Part shown: one piece after another, positions 7,304 through 14,727 of the stretch
Position numbering within the stretch: position 1 is the stretch's first letter
Layout: each line of letters begins with the position of its first letter
NCBI GenBank assembly: GCA_033720955.1
Contig: JAWWBN010000033.1
Location: 1 to 24,254 of the forward strand
From: JAWWBN01 sp033720955
GTDB lineage: Bacteria > Acidobacteriota > Thermoanaerobaculia > Multivoradales > JAHEKO01
Direction of reading: 5' to 3'
Length of the DNA: 24,254 bases
The notes under the pieces: generated by a model
Databases searched by the model: none
Told to the model about the DNA's origin: nothing
Seen by the model: only the letters and a program-made list of their open reading frames with translations
Made by a program: the position numbers and the translations under genes

Positions 7304-8179
7304 ATGGCGAGCTCCAGGTCGACCCAGTGGCTGATCGGATGCGGGGTGGGCTGTGCGGTGCTGGTCGTGCTGGTCATCCTGGCCGGCGCCGGCGGCGTGG
7401 CCTGGATCCGCTCGACCCTGGTGGGCTTCGAGCAGGCGGAGCAGAGCCACGCCGCGCTCGAGGAAGCGCTGGGCGAAGCCGCCGACTACGTTCCGCCGCC
7501 GGACGGCGCCATCGCCCCGGAGCGAATGGAGATCTTCCTGACGGTGCGGGACGAGACCGGGGACGCGCGTCGGGGGGTGGAGGCCTTCTTCGACTCGATC
7601 CCGCTCACCGAGGAGGCCGCGCGGGAGCTCGAGAGGGAGGGGGTGCTGAAGAAGATCGGCGCCGCCCTCCGAATCACCCGGGCGGCGGTGGGCTTCGCCG
7701 GCGACCTGGGCGAGCTCTACGCCGCCCGCAACGCGGCCCTGGCGCGGTTGGGGATGGGGCCCGGGGAGTATCTCTACATCTACCTGCTGGCCTACCAGAG
7801 CTTCCTCGGCCATCCCCCCGACGACGGTCCCGGCGGCGAGTCGAGGGAGGAGGTGGAGGTGGACCTGGGGCGCGACATGCGCCGGACCCGCGGCCGGGTG
7901 CGCGACGACCTCGTCGCCATTCTCGGGAACCAGGTCGAGGCCATCGACGCCGCCGGGCGGGCCGATCTGGCGGAGCTGCGGTCGGCGCTCCTCGCGGAGA
8001 TCGAGGCGCTCGAGCGGAACCGCTGGCGGGTGCCGTTCGCCGAGGATCTCCCGCGGTCGGTGCGGGACTCTCTGGAGCCGTACCGCGAACGCCTCGAGGC
8101 CTCCTACAGCGCCGCCGCGAGCCCCTTCGAGCTCGGCGAGCCGCAGCGCCGCGGCGGCCTCAGCGTGCAGGTCGAGTAG
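7304..8179 (+). CDS. Membrane-anchored protein of unknown function
   Basis: The 291-residue protein starts at ATG 7304, behind GAGGAGG. One N-terminal transmembrane segment (about residues 10-35) is rich in Gly, Cys and Val: LIGCGVGCAVLVVLVILAG. The rest is hydrophilic and mostly helical. It contains a YVPPPDGAIAPERMEIFLTVRD segment (near 62-83), a segment of alternating charge (about 100-120) and a Tyr-rich stretch GEYLYIYLLAYQSFLG (about 156-171). The C-terminal quarter is probably coiled coil, ending near the acidic/aromatic SPFELGEP. I know similar GCGxGC-anchored hypothetical proteins only by general impression and can give no function. The gene is 83 bp after the amine oxidase and 53 bp before the DUF4097-type gene; a TACAGT -10-like box at 7283-7288 suggests it may have its own promoter. 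Confidence 0.8.
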   Translation: MASSRSTQWLIGCGVGCAVLVVLVILAGAGGVAWIRSTLVGFEQAEQSHAALEEALGEAADYVPPPDGAIAPERMEIFLTVRDETGDARRGVEAFFDSIPLTEEAARELEREGVLKKIGAALRITRAAVGFAGDLGELYAARNAALARLGMGPGEYLYIYLLAYQSFLGHPPDDGPGGESREEVEVDLGRDMRRTRGRVRDDLVAILGNQVEAIDAAGRADLAELRSALLAEIEALERNRWRVPFAEDLPRSVRDSLEPYRERLEASYSAAASPFELGEPQRRGGLSVQVE

Positions 8180-8232
8180 GGCGGGAAACAAACGGCGTCC
8201 GGCCGCCGTAGGGATCGCTGGAGGTGACCGGT

Positions 8233-8874
8233 ATGAAGAGAATCGTGACGATCGCGGCGCTCTGCGTCGCCCTTCCCGCGGTGGCCTTCGCGGGCGGCGA
8301 GCGCGAGATCGAGCGCTCCTTTCCGCTCGAGCCGGGCCAGTCGGTGATGCTGGACTTTCCGGTGGGCTCGCTCACGGTCGAGGGCTGGGACGGCGACGAG
8401 GTGCGGGTGGAGCTCGAGGCCGAATGCCGCCACCGATCACGGCGCTGTGAGGAGAGGCTGGCGGAGCTGGAGGTGCGGTCGCGCTCCGGCTCCCGCCGTC
8501 TGGAGGTCGAGGTGGGCCCGGGAGGGTCGTGGAAGAGCTCGCGGCTGGAGCTGGAGGCGGTGGTGTGGGTGCCCCGCCGGGCCGCGCTCGAGATCGAGAT
8601 GGGCGTCGGCGAGCTGCGCGTCGAAGGCTTCGAGAACGACGTCCGGATCGACATGGGCATCGGCGAGGTCGGCGTGCGGATGGCGGAGGCGGTGGTGCGC
8701 AGCGTCGAGCTCGACGCCGGGATCGGCGAGTCCCGTCTCTCCGGGGTGAGCCCGAGGGTGCGGGAGCGCCGCTCGCTGCTGATCGGCAGCGAGCTCTCCT
8801 GGGACGAGGGGGAGGGCCGGGCCCAGGTCGAGGTGGACCTGGGCATCGGCGAGATCTCGGTCTCGCTGGGCTAG
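8233..8874 (+). CDS. DUF4097-type secreted beta-repeat protein
   Basis: The 213-residue protein has a signal peptide (MKRIVTIAALCVALPAVAFAGG) and then a beta-rich region resembling the DUF4097/putative adhesin fold. The early motif MLDFPVGSLTVEGWDGDEVRVE (about 38-59) is typical of the family. A Gly-Ile/Val-Gly-Glu element recurs four times: MGVGELRVEGF, MGIGEVGVRM, AGIGESRLSG and LGIGEISVSLG, as expected for rungs of a parallel beta-solenoid. ATG 8233 is preceded by GGAGGTG; the in-frame GTG at 8224 lies inside that site and is a less likely start. One CxxxxxC-like pair (ECRHRSRRC) could form a disulfide. Members are usually periplasmic or surface proteins without known catalysis. It may share a transcript with the upstream anchored protein. 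It converges on the next gene with only 7 bp between stops. Confidence 0.8.
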   Translation: MKRIVTIAALCVALPAVAFAGGEREIERSFPLEPGQSVMLDFPVGSLTVEGWDGDEVRVELEAECRHRSRRCEERLAELEVRSRSGSRRLEVEVGPGGSWKSSRLELEAVVWVPRRAALEIEMGVGELRVEGFENDVRIDMGIGEVGVRMAEAVVRSVELDAGIGESRLSGVSPRVRERRSLLIGSELSWDEGEGRAQVEVDLGIGEISVSLG

Positions 8875-8881
8875 ATCGACC

Positions 8882-9547
8882 TCAGCCGCCGGCCGCGGGG
8901 CCGGAGGCGCCGGGGGAGCGCCCGGGGTCGTCTCCGTCCGCCGCCACCCTCTCCGGCGACGGCGCATCGGCCGTCGAGAGGGCCTTGTCCTTGAAATAGA
9001 AAGCCACGACCACGAAGACGACACCGCCCCATTGGACCGGTACGGTGGGCGACCCGGCGGCGTGGGCCGCGAAGACGATGGGAAGGGTCAGGCCCACCAC
9101 CAGAATGGCGATGATCGCCCGGTACCGGCGGTGCCGGTCCACCGTCTTCCCCGAGGACGCCTTGACGTCCTTGAAGTAGAAGCCGACCGCGAGCACAACG
9201 GCGCCGATCCACGACCCGTCGATCTCGCTCTTGAACGGGGGCCCGACGAAGCTCGCGGCGGCGCCGATCATCAGCACCGTGGCGAGCGCGAGCTGCCACA
9301 GCAGCTCGCCCATCGCCGCCGCGTCATCGCTGCGCTGCGCCAGGAACGCCCGGTCCTCGGCCGGCCGGTCCTTGAAGTAGTACCCGATGACGATCAGGAA
9401 GACCGCCTCCCAGTTGGAGGGGATCCCCGCCGCGGTGAGGGTGAGCCAGAAGGTGATCGAGATGACCACCAGCGCGAGCAGAGCGCGCAAGAGGGTGGTT
9501 CGCTCCGCGGTGAGCTGCTCGATCACCGAGTACGACTGCGGCTTCAT
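8882..9547 (-). CDS. Six-helix membrane protein of three repeated YFKD hairpins
   Basis: The 221-residue protein comprises three copies of a two-helix unit. Each unit ends with Trp, ten residues, then YFKD: W46/Y57, W113/Y124 and W173/Y184, with identical W-to-YFKD spacing. The surrounding sequences are GIPSNWEAVFLIVIGYYFKDR, DGSWIGAVVLAVGFYFKDV and VQWGGVVFVVVAFYFKDK, with a first helix before each. The C-terminal tail from about 190 is hydrophilic and disordered-looking. Single hairpins ending in GYYFGSR-like motifs are common in small phage-holin-like or hypothetical membrane proteins; a tandem triple form is unfamiliar to me. ATG 9547 has AGGAGG just upstream, so the 33 extra residues of the longer frame are not used. 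A promoter at 9637-9664 would give a leader of about 85 nt. Function unknown; a channel-like or scaffold role is speculation. Confidence 0.8.
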   Translation of the reverse strand: MKPQSYSVIEQLTAERTTLLRALLALVVISITFWLTLTAAGIPSNWEAVFLIVIGYYFKDRPAEDRAFLAQRSDDAAAMGELLWQLALATVLMIGAAASFVGPPFKSEIDGSWIGAVVLAVGFYFKDVKASSGKTVDRHRRYRAIIAILVVGLTLPIVFAAHAAGSPTVPVQWGGVVFVVVAFYFKDKALSTADAPSPERVAADGDDPGRSPGASGPAAGG

Positions 9548-9636
9548 GGTCGCCTCCTTCGTGGCCGTCTGGCCGACCGGAATGGGCCGAGGAACCCGCC
9601 CACGGCCCGTCGTCGCTTTGGGGGGTATCGAGAGTG

Positions 9637-9664
9637 ATCCTACCACGCGGCCCGGCAGTGTCCG
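9637..9664 (-). promoter_or_regulatory. Candidate promoter of the triple-hairpin membrane protein gene
   Basis: The minus strand has CGGACA (9664-9659), a 16-bp spacer and TAGGAT (9642-9637). The predicted transcript starts near 9630, about 85 nt before the ATG. The region between this gene and the lipoprotein gene (9548-9752) shows nothing else I can support. Confidence 0.4.
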
Positions 9665-9752
9665 GAGAACGGGGCGCGGAGGGGCTCTCGCCGGTCCCTC
9701 CGGGAGGCGAGGCGGCCGGCACCGCGGAGGCGAGCGGGGAGCCCAGGGGGAG

Positions 9753-10250
9753 CTAGCCGCTCCGGCGCACCTCGGCCGCCTCGACGAGCCACTCCCCGTC
9801 GCCGCGCACCCAGTAGAGCACCACCGCGTAGCGCTCCGCCCCCGCCAGATCGGCCAGCTCCCGGACGAACTCGACCGTGAGGGTCATCCGCGCCCGTCCG
9901 CCGGCCGGGTCGAGCTCGAGCTCCTCGTCGTACGTGCGCACGTAGAGGGCGTCGGTGCGCGACCGGTACTGGTGGATGGCGCCGATCAGGCCGCGGCGGT
10001 CGCGCGTCGCCAGCCCCACCGGCTCGGCGGTCACGGAGACCGGGTCGGTGAAGTGGAGGGCGATCTTGCGCGCCGTCGCGAGGCCGGCGAGCTCGGACTC
10101 GCCCGGGGCCTTGGCGGCCAGGCCGCGGATCTCGGCGAGGGCGCGGCGGATCCGCCTCTCCTCGCCGTCGCCGCAGGCCGCGAGCAGGGCGGCAACCCCC
10201 AGCCCCAGGGCGAGGAGAGCGGCTCGGGGGGCGGGTCCGACGCGGCGCAT
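9753..10250 (-). CDS. Lipoprotein with NTF2-like domain
   Basis: The 165-residue product begins with a lipoprotein signal sequence: hydrophobic residues 9-24, then LLAAC with Cys 26 as the lipid anchor. The remainder has the look of an NTF2-like/SnoaL-like alpha-beta fold, a curved sheet formed by strands such as LYVRTYDEELEL, ARMTLTVEFVREL, ERYAVVLYWVRGDGEWLVEAAEV. The last strand, with Trp before a terminal acidic Val-rich strand, is typical. No catalytic residues can be assigned; many family members simply bind a partner or ligand. The start is 14 bp after the stop of the M48 protease gene on the same strand, with no promoter visible in between, so both are probably on one mRNA. A role in the envelope with the protease is plausible but inferred from context only. 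Confidence 0.75.
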   Translation of the reverse strand: MRRVGPAPRAALLALGLGVAALLAACGDGEERRIRRALAEIRGLAAKAPGESELAGLATARKIALHFTDPVSVTAEPVGLATRDRRGLIGAIHQYRSRTDALYVRTYDEELELDPAGGRARMTLTVEFVRELADLAGAERYAVVLYWVRGDGEWLVEAAEVRRSG

Positions 10251-10264
10251 CGGCGTTTCCGAGC

Positions 10265-12055
10265 CTAGCTCGCCACCTCGGCCTGGGCGCGGAGCCGCTC
10301 GGCGGCCCGGGAGAGGGGCGCCGAGGTGAGGATCTTCTGGATGCGGTCCAGCGCCTTGGCGTGGTCGCCGACCTCCTGGTAGAGGATCACCTCGCCGTAG
10401 AGGTTCTCCGCCAGGGTGTCGAGCCGCGCCTCGACGGCCGCCGCGTGGGGGCTGCCCGGGTAGCGCTTGAGAAACTCGGAGCCGTTCTCCAGCTTCTCGA
10501 ACCTGCCCACCCGGGCGGCCAGCCGCTCCGCCGCCAGGCCGGCCAGCTCGGCGTCCTCCTCGAAGTCGGCCAGCCGCTGCAGCGCGGCCAGCGAGTCGAG
10601 GATACCCGCCAGGTTGCGCAGCCCCAGCCGCGCTCTGCGTCCGGTCTCGGAATCGGGTCCCTCCCGCCAGGCGGCGAGGTAGTGGTCCACCGCACGGTCC
10701 GGGCGGCCGAGACGCGCCTGGGCGTCACCCAGGGCCAGCGCCGCCTCGGCGCTCTCCGGGGCGTCGGGGTAGTTGCTGGCGAAGGTCTCGAGAAACTCGG
10801 TCTCGAAGACGCCGCGGCGGAAGACCTCCACGGCCTCGGGGTAGGTGCTCTCGAGCTGCCGCCGGAAGGCGCCGATCTCGCGGTCCAGGGCGTCGGGCAG
10901 CCCCGAGTCGGGATCCAGCGCGGCGACCTCGTCGCGCTCCTCCTGGTAGAGATCGATCAGCCGCCCCAGGTCTCGGTAGAGCTCGCGCCGGGAGATCTCG
11001 CGGTCCCTCTCTCGGTGGAGCCGCTCGAGGCGGAGCTGCTCGGCCGTGGGCCCGACAGGCCACGCGGTCAGGGCGGCCAGGGCCAGTAGATCGGGTGGCG
11101 GCGGAGACGGCTGGTCGGGGGCGAGGCCGGTGGGAGAGCGGCGCTCGGGGGCGGGCTCGGGCTCCGGCCGCCGTCCCCTGCGGCGCGAGCCCGGAGGGTT
11201 CTCGTCGCGGTAGGTCACCAGGACCTGTTGGGTGGTCCGGCGGTAGTCGTCGGCGGACGAGGGCTCCTGGACCTTCAGCGTCTCCTCGCGGATCGCGGCG
11301 GCCCGCACCCGCTGGTCGAAGAAGGGGTGGGTGCGCCAGTAGCCGTACTGCTTGCTCTCCGGCAGCCGCTCGCGCATCAGGGCCATGAGCTTGCGGGTGC
11401 CGTCGGGGTCGTAGCCCGCGGCGGCGGCCATCCGCTGACCCTCGGCGTCGGCCTCGTCCTCGAACTCCCTGCTGTAGCTGCGCAGCAGCAGCTCGCTCAC
11501 CACCAGCCCGGTGGCGGCGGCGCCCACCACCCGGTCGCCGGGCGAAGCGCCGCGATCGTAGGCGGGCCCGGGCACCGGAGACTGGCCGCCGCTGTTGCCG
11601 GCGGTGATCATCACCCCGGCCAGCAGCACCTGGGAGAGGGCGTTCAGCAGGGTCGCCCGGCGCTGGATGCGGGTGCCGTGCTCCCGCACCACGTGGCCGA
11701 TCTCGTGTCCCAGCAGACCGGCCAGCATGTCGTCGTCCAGACCCAGGTCGAGCATCCCCCTGGTGAGGAAGATCTGGCCGCCGGGCAGGGCGAAGGCGTT
11801 CGGGACCGGCATGTCCACCAGGTAGAAGCTCATGGGCATCTTCTCGAAGCCCGACTCCTGGGCGACCCGGTAGCCGATCTCGGCCACCCGCCTCATCTCG
11901 TCGCGATGGTCGTAGCGGCCGTAGAAGACCATGGCCTGCTCGGCCGCTTCGAGGCTCTTGCCGAAGAGGTCCGGGTTGTCGATGCGCTGCGCCCCGGCAG
12001 GAGCCACGGCGAAGAGGGCGACCGAGAACGCCGCCGCGACCCGCTTCGTCGTCAT
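10265..12055 (-). CDS. Secreted M48-family zinc metalloprotease with TPR-like C-terminus
   Basis: The 596-residue protein is an exported M48 peptidase like BepA/YfgC, which take part in outer-membrane protein quality control. A signal peptide ends near PAGAQ. The catalytic motif HEIGH is at residues 117-121 (H117, E118 and H121), preceded by FALPGGQIFLTRGML. The third zinc ligand is probably E199, in SREFEDEADAEG. The WRTHPFFDQRV motif typical of the family lies near 266-276. After a Pro-rich linker (about 305-345), the C-terminal 250 residues are helical, with TPR-like periodicity (EAALALGDAQARLGRPDRAVDHY, for example) and a coiled-coil-like segment. I chose ATG 12055 because the signal peptide starts there; TACGTT 7 nt upstream suggests a leaderless mRNA. 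The NTF2-like lipoprotein gene follows 14 bp downstream. The substrate and the partner bound by the repeats are unknown. Confidence 0.9.
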   Translation of the reverse strand: MTTKRVAAAFSVALFAVAPAGAQRIDNPDLFGKSLEAAEQAMVFYGRYDHRDEMRRVAEIGYRVAQESGFEKMPMSFYLVDMPVPNAFALPGGQIFLTRGMLDLGLDDDMLAGLLGHEIGHVVREHGTRIQRRATLLNALSQVLLAGVMITAGNSGGQSPVPGPAYDRGASPGDRVVGAAATGLVVSELLLRSYSREFEDEADAEGQRMAAAAGYDPDGTRKLMALMRERLPESKQYGYWRTHPFFDQRVRAAAIREETLKVQEPSSADDYRRTTQQVLVTYRDENPPGSRRRGRRPEPEPAPERRSPTGLAPDQPSPPPPDLLALAALTAWPVGPTAEQLRLERLHRERDREISRRELYRDLGRLIDLYQEERDEVAALDPDSGLPDALDREIGAFRRQLESTYPEAVEVFRRGVFETEFLETFASNYPDAPESAEAALALGDAQARLGRPDRAVDHYLAAWREGPDSETGRRARLGLRNLAGILDSLAALQRLADFEEDAELAGLAAERLAARVGRFEKLENGSEFLKRYPGSPHAAAVEARLDTLAENLYGEVILYQEVGDHAKALDRIQKILTSAPLSRAAERLRAQAEVAS

Positions 12056-12062
12056 GGCGCTC

Positions 12063-12068
12063 AACGTA
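12063..12068 (-). promoter_or_regulatory. Putative -10 box of the M48 protease operon
   Basis: The minus strand reads TACGTT, then 7 nt, then ATG 12055. This TAnnnT-to-start spacing fits a leaderless transcript. There is no Shine-Dalgarno site and no clear -35 box. The box lies in the 329-bp divergent region that also contains the promoter and leader of the next gene. Confidence 0.45.
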
Positions 12069-12152
12069 GCACGATCTGTGCCGCGAGCCGGTCGGCCTCC
12101 CGACCGATCCGGCCGAGGCCGGCAGGTGGACGAGCGCCGCCATCGATTCGAG

Positions 12153-12181
12153 TTGACGGCCCGGGTCACCCGGATTACTAT
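12153..12181 (+). promoter_or_regulatory. Strong sigma70-type promoter of the propeller/TSP3 gene
   Basis: TTGACG (12153-12158), a 17-bp spacer and TACTAT (12176-12181) form one of the best promoters in the window. Transcription should start near 12188. The start codon is at 12385, so the leader is about 195 nt and begins directly at the structured element described next. Confidence 0.65.
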
Positions 12182-12187
12182 CCGCGT

Positions 12188-12384
12188 TAAGCCACGAGCA
12201 GGGGGACCCTGGGGAGACCCAGGGCGAAAGAGCTACGGGTCCTCGCTTCCATGCCGCAGGGGAGGGCGAGAGCACCGGCAGGATCCGACGGACCACCGAG
12301 CTGCCGAAGGGCGGCAGGCTCGGACCGAGGAGGGCGACCGCCTTCCTGAAGCACTGCCTCTCAACGAAGAAGGAGGATCGCGAG
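12188..12384 (+). ncRNA. Structured 5' leader, candidate riboswitch (GEMM-like?)
   Basis: The predicted 195-nt leader carries three stems. The first is a perfect 7-bp hairpin, 12207-12213 with 12218-12224, closed by a GAGA (GNRA) tetraloop. The second is a long-range helix GGGTCC/GGATCC (12237-12242 with 12281-12286) enclosing TCGC/GCGA (12243-12246 with 12266-12269). The third is an 11-bp hairpin with one bulged G, 12296-12306 with 12312-12323. A Shine-Dalgarno sequence GAAGGAGGA follows before the ATG. The arrangement CACG, CAGGG, ACC, a GNRA hairpin, GCGAAAG, then GCTACGGGTCC resembles the cyclic-di-GMP-I (GEMM) aptamer as I recall it, but the conserved GCAAAC and ACGCAAAG stretches are not exact. 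That the leader is structured is seen; its identity as a GEMM relative is conjecture. Confidence 0.35.
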
Positions 12385-14514
12385 ATGTGGGCACGAGTCG
12401 AATCCCGGGTGGGGGTGCGCGCCGTCGTGACGGGCGGCACATTGGCGGTGCTGCTCCTGGCCGGCTCGCAGCCGGCCGTCGCGCAGAGCGTCATTGCCAC
12501 GGTTCCGACGACCCTGAGTCCGCACTCGGTGGCCGTCGACGCGACACGCAACCTGATCTTCGTGGGCCAGGGCGACAGCACCGGCGGGGGTGTCTCCGAG
12601 CTGCAGGTGATCGACGGCGCCACCCAGACGATCGCCGCCGCCATATCGGTCGCCGGGGGGATCGGCCAGACTGGTCTTGCGGTCGACGAGGGCACGGGTC
12701 TGGTGTATGCGGCGGTCTCCTCGCCGTCGGGCCTCGAGGTGATCGATGCGAGCACCCTGGCTCCGAGCTCCTTCATCGGCCTGCCCGCGGGACCGAGCGT
12801 GGTCGGCGTCAACCCGTTGACCCACCGCGTCTACTACGCGGCGTTCTCGCCGTCGCCCCAACTGCTCGTGATCGACGGCGCGACGGAGGCGGTGGTCGCC
12901 TCCGTCGCCCTGCCGGGGATCCCCAGCGACCTCGAGGTCGAAGAGGCGCGCAACGAGGTGTACCTGGCCATCTCGCCCTTCGGCCTGGTGGTCATCGACG
13001 GCGCCACCGACACCCTGGCCGCAACGGTTCCGGTCAACAACTTCACCCTGGACATCGCGGTCGATCCCGGCCTGGGGCGGGCCTATCTCACCCAGCGCGG
13101 CACCACGACCCCGGCGCAGATGTTCGTTGTCGACACCGCCAGCCGGACCACCGTGGCCACGATCGCAGTGGGCCCCCGGACCGAAGGCGTCGGAGTCGAC
13201 CGCAGCAGCCACCGGGTCTACACCGGGTCGGGCAGCGTCTTTCCCACCCGGGGGGTGACCGTGGTGGATGGCGCTGCCCTGTCGGTGGTGGCCTTCGTGC
13301 CCACAGGGGATCCGACGGGACGGCCGGTCGGCGTCAACTCCACCACCCACCGGGTCTATATCCCGGACGGCGTGCCGGAGCCCAACGGAACCGTGGTCGT
13401 GATCGAGGACGTCAGCCCCGACGGCGACGGGGACGGCCTCCCCGACGTCGACGACAACTGCCCGGCGGTCTCGAACCCCGACCAGACCGACACCGATCTC
13501 GACGGCAGCGGCGACGCGTGCGACGCCGACGACGACGGTGACGGCGTTCCCGACGACGCCGACAACTGCTCGTTCACACCCAATCCCGATCAGCTCGATT
13601 CCGATCTCGACGGGTTCGGCGACCCCTGCGACCTCGACCTCGACGGCGACGGCTTCGACAACGGCGCCGACAACTGCCCGGAGGTGCCCAACGAGTTCCA
13701 GGACGACACCGACGGCGACGGCCTGGGTGACGAATGCGACGCCGACGACGACGGCGACGGGGTGTGCGACACCGCGCAGGAGCTGTCGGGGGTGTGTGGG
13801 GCCGGACCCGACAACTGCGCGACGGCGGTCAACCCGGACCAGGCCGACCTGGACGGTGACGCCATCGGGGACGCCTGCGACGCGGATATCGACGGAGACG
13901 GCGTCTGCGAGGGACCTGACCCGGTCGTGGGCTCCTGTGCCGAGGGGGCCGACAACTGCCCGGTGACGGCCAACCCGGATCAGAACGACACCGACGGCGA
14001 TGGCGCCGGCGACGCCTGTGACGGGGATGACGACGACGACGGCGTGGAGGACGGGGAGGACAACTGCCAGTTTGTCGCCAACGCCGACCAGGCCGATCTG
14101 GATGGCGACGGCAACGGCGACGCCTGCGACCTGGACCTCGACGGCGACGGCGTGGACAACGACTCCGACAACTGCCCCGGGGTTCCGAACTCCGACCAGC
14201 ACGACCTGGACGGCGATCTGGTCGGCGACGCCTGCGATGCCGACATCGACGGCGACGCCGTCGCCAACGAGAGCGACCTGTGCCCCGGGACTCTCCTCGG
14301 CGAGCTGGTCGATCCCGCGACCGGCTGCTCGATCGGCCAGCTCTGCCCGTGCGCTGGACCACGAGGTACCAACCAGCCCTGGAGGAACCATGGCAAGCAC
14401 GTCTCCTGCACCGCGCACGCCGCCGAGGAGTTCCTCGAGCTGGGCCTGATCACCGAGGCCGAGAAGGAGGCGACAGTCTCCGCGGCGGCGCAGTCAGAGT
14501 GCGGACGGCGGTAG
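12385..14514 (+). CDS. Secreted beta-propeller and thrombospondin type 3 repeat protein
   Basis: The 709-residue protein has three parts after a signal peptide (cleavage near AVAQ, about residue 34). Residues about 36-340 form a YncE/NHL-like propeller with a recurring VIDGAT strand: LQVIDGATQ, LEVIDAST, LLVIDGATE, LVVIDGATD, MFVVDTAS, VTVVDGAA. Residues about 346-632 are seven thrombospondin-type-3 units of the form DxDGDGxxDxxDNCPxxxNPDQxDxDGxGDACD, whose Asp residues bind calcium and whose Cys residues pair. Two units carry inserts, near QELSGVCGAG and PDPVVGSCAE. The last 65 residues are a Cys-rich tail with CPCAGP, PWRNHGKHVSC and AAQSECG. Such tails recur, in my general impression, at the ends of TSP3 proteins from related bacteria. 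Probably a cell-surface or extracellular calcium-dependent protein. It has a strong promoter and a structured leader. Confidence 0.9.
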   Translation: MWARVESRVGVRAVVTGGTLAVLLLAGSQPAVAQSVIATVPTTLSPHSVAVDATRNLIFVGQGDSTGGGVSELQVIDGATQTIAAAISVAGGIGQTGLAVDEGTGLVYAAVSSPSGLEVIDASTLAPSSFIGLPAGPSVVGVNPLTHRVYYAAFSPSPQLLVIDGATEAVVASVALPGIPSDLEVEEARNEVYLAISPFGLVVIDGATDTLAATVPVNNFTLDIAVDPGLGRAYLTQRGTTTPAQMFVVDTASRTTVATIAVGPRTEGVGVDRSSHRVYTGSGSVFPTRGVTVVDGAALSVVAFVPTGDPTGRPVGVNSTTHRVYIPDGVPEPNGTVVVIEDVSPDGDGDGLPDVDDNCPAVSNPDQTDTDLDGSGDACDADDDGDGVPDDADNCSFTPNPDQLDSDLDGFGDPCDLDLDGDGFDNGADNCPEVPNEFQDDTDGDGLGDECDADDDGDGVCDTAQELSGVCGAGPDNCATAVNPDQADLDGDAIGDACDADIDGDGVCEGPDPVVGSCAEGADNCPVTANPDQNDTDGDGAGDACDGDDDDDGVEDGEDNCQFVANADQADLDGDGNGDACDLDLDGDGVDNDSDNCPGVPNSDQHDLDGDLVGDACDADIDGDAVANESDLCPGTLLGELVDPATGCSIGQLCPCAGPRGTNQPWRNHGKHVSCTAHAAEEFLELGLITEAEKEATVSAAAQSECGRR

Positions 14515-14727
14515 CGGCGGCCGCGAGCCCGCCCAGAGCCACCCGGGCGAGGGGGTCCCCGTTCTTTCCAGCCGTCTCCGTGGCGAGGAAGTGGGGGCGG
14601 GGGAGTGCATGGCTCCGATGGCGCTCGGGGCGGCCGTCATCTTCATCGCCTGGATCCGCGACTCGCTGAGGATGCGGAGGCGGCCGGGCCGAGCCGGCCG
14701 CGAGCGGCCCCCGGAGCCCCGGCCGCC

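Noticed and set aside
12201..12300. Resemblance to the c-di-AMP (ydaO) riboswitch through GGGGGACCC and a CCGAC segment
   Set aside because: Only short scattered matches exist, and the large pseudo-symmetric core of that class is missing.
12296..12323. Possible SAH-riboswitch core (CAGGCTCGG resembles part of that motif)
   Set aside because: The sequence is explained by a simple 11-bp hairpin. The other conserved SAH strand does not occur in the expected position, and the downstream gene is unrelated to the methyl cycle.
13430..14270. Short direct DNA repeats rich in GACGGCGAC, as possible tandem repeat or CRISPR
   Set aside because: They are the codons of the TSP3 protein repeats. Units vary at synonymous positions and keep the frame, with no spacer structure.
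12361..14418. 685-codon minus-strand frame with repeated Val/Gly/Ala units
   Set aside because: The repeats mirror the Asp-rich TSP3 codons on the opposite strand. It has no signal peptide and no recognisable fold, so it is not independent coding.
14515..14727. Possible small gene between the TSP3 and DUF502 genes
   Set aside because: Frames there are Arg/Pro/Ser-rich with no ribosome site and no recognisable motif, and the space is a normal convergent intergenic region.
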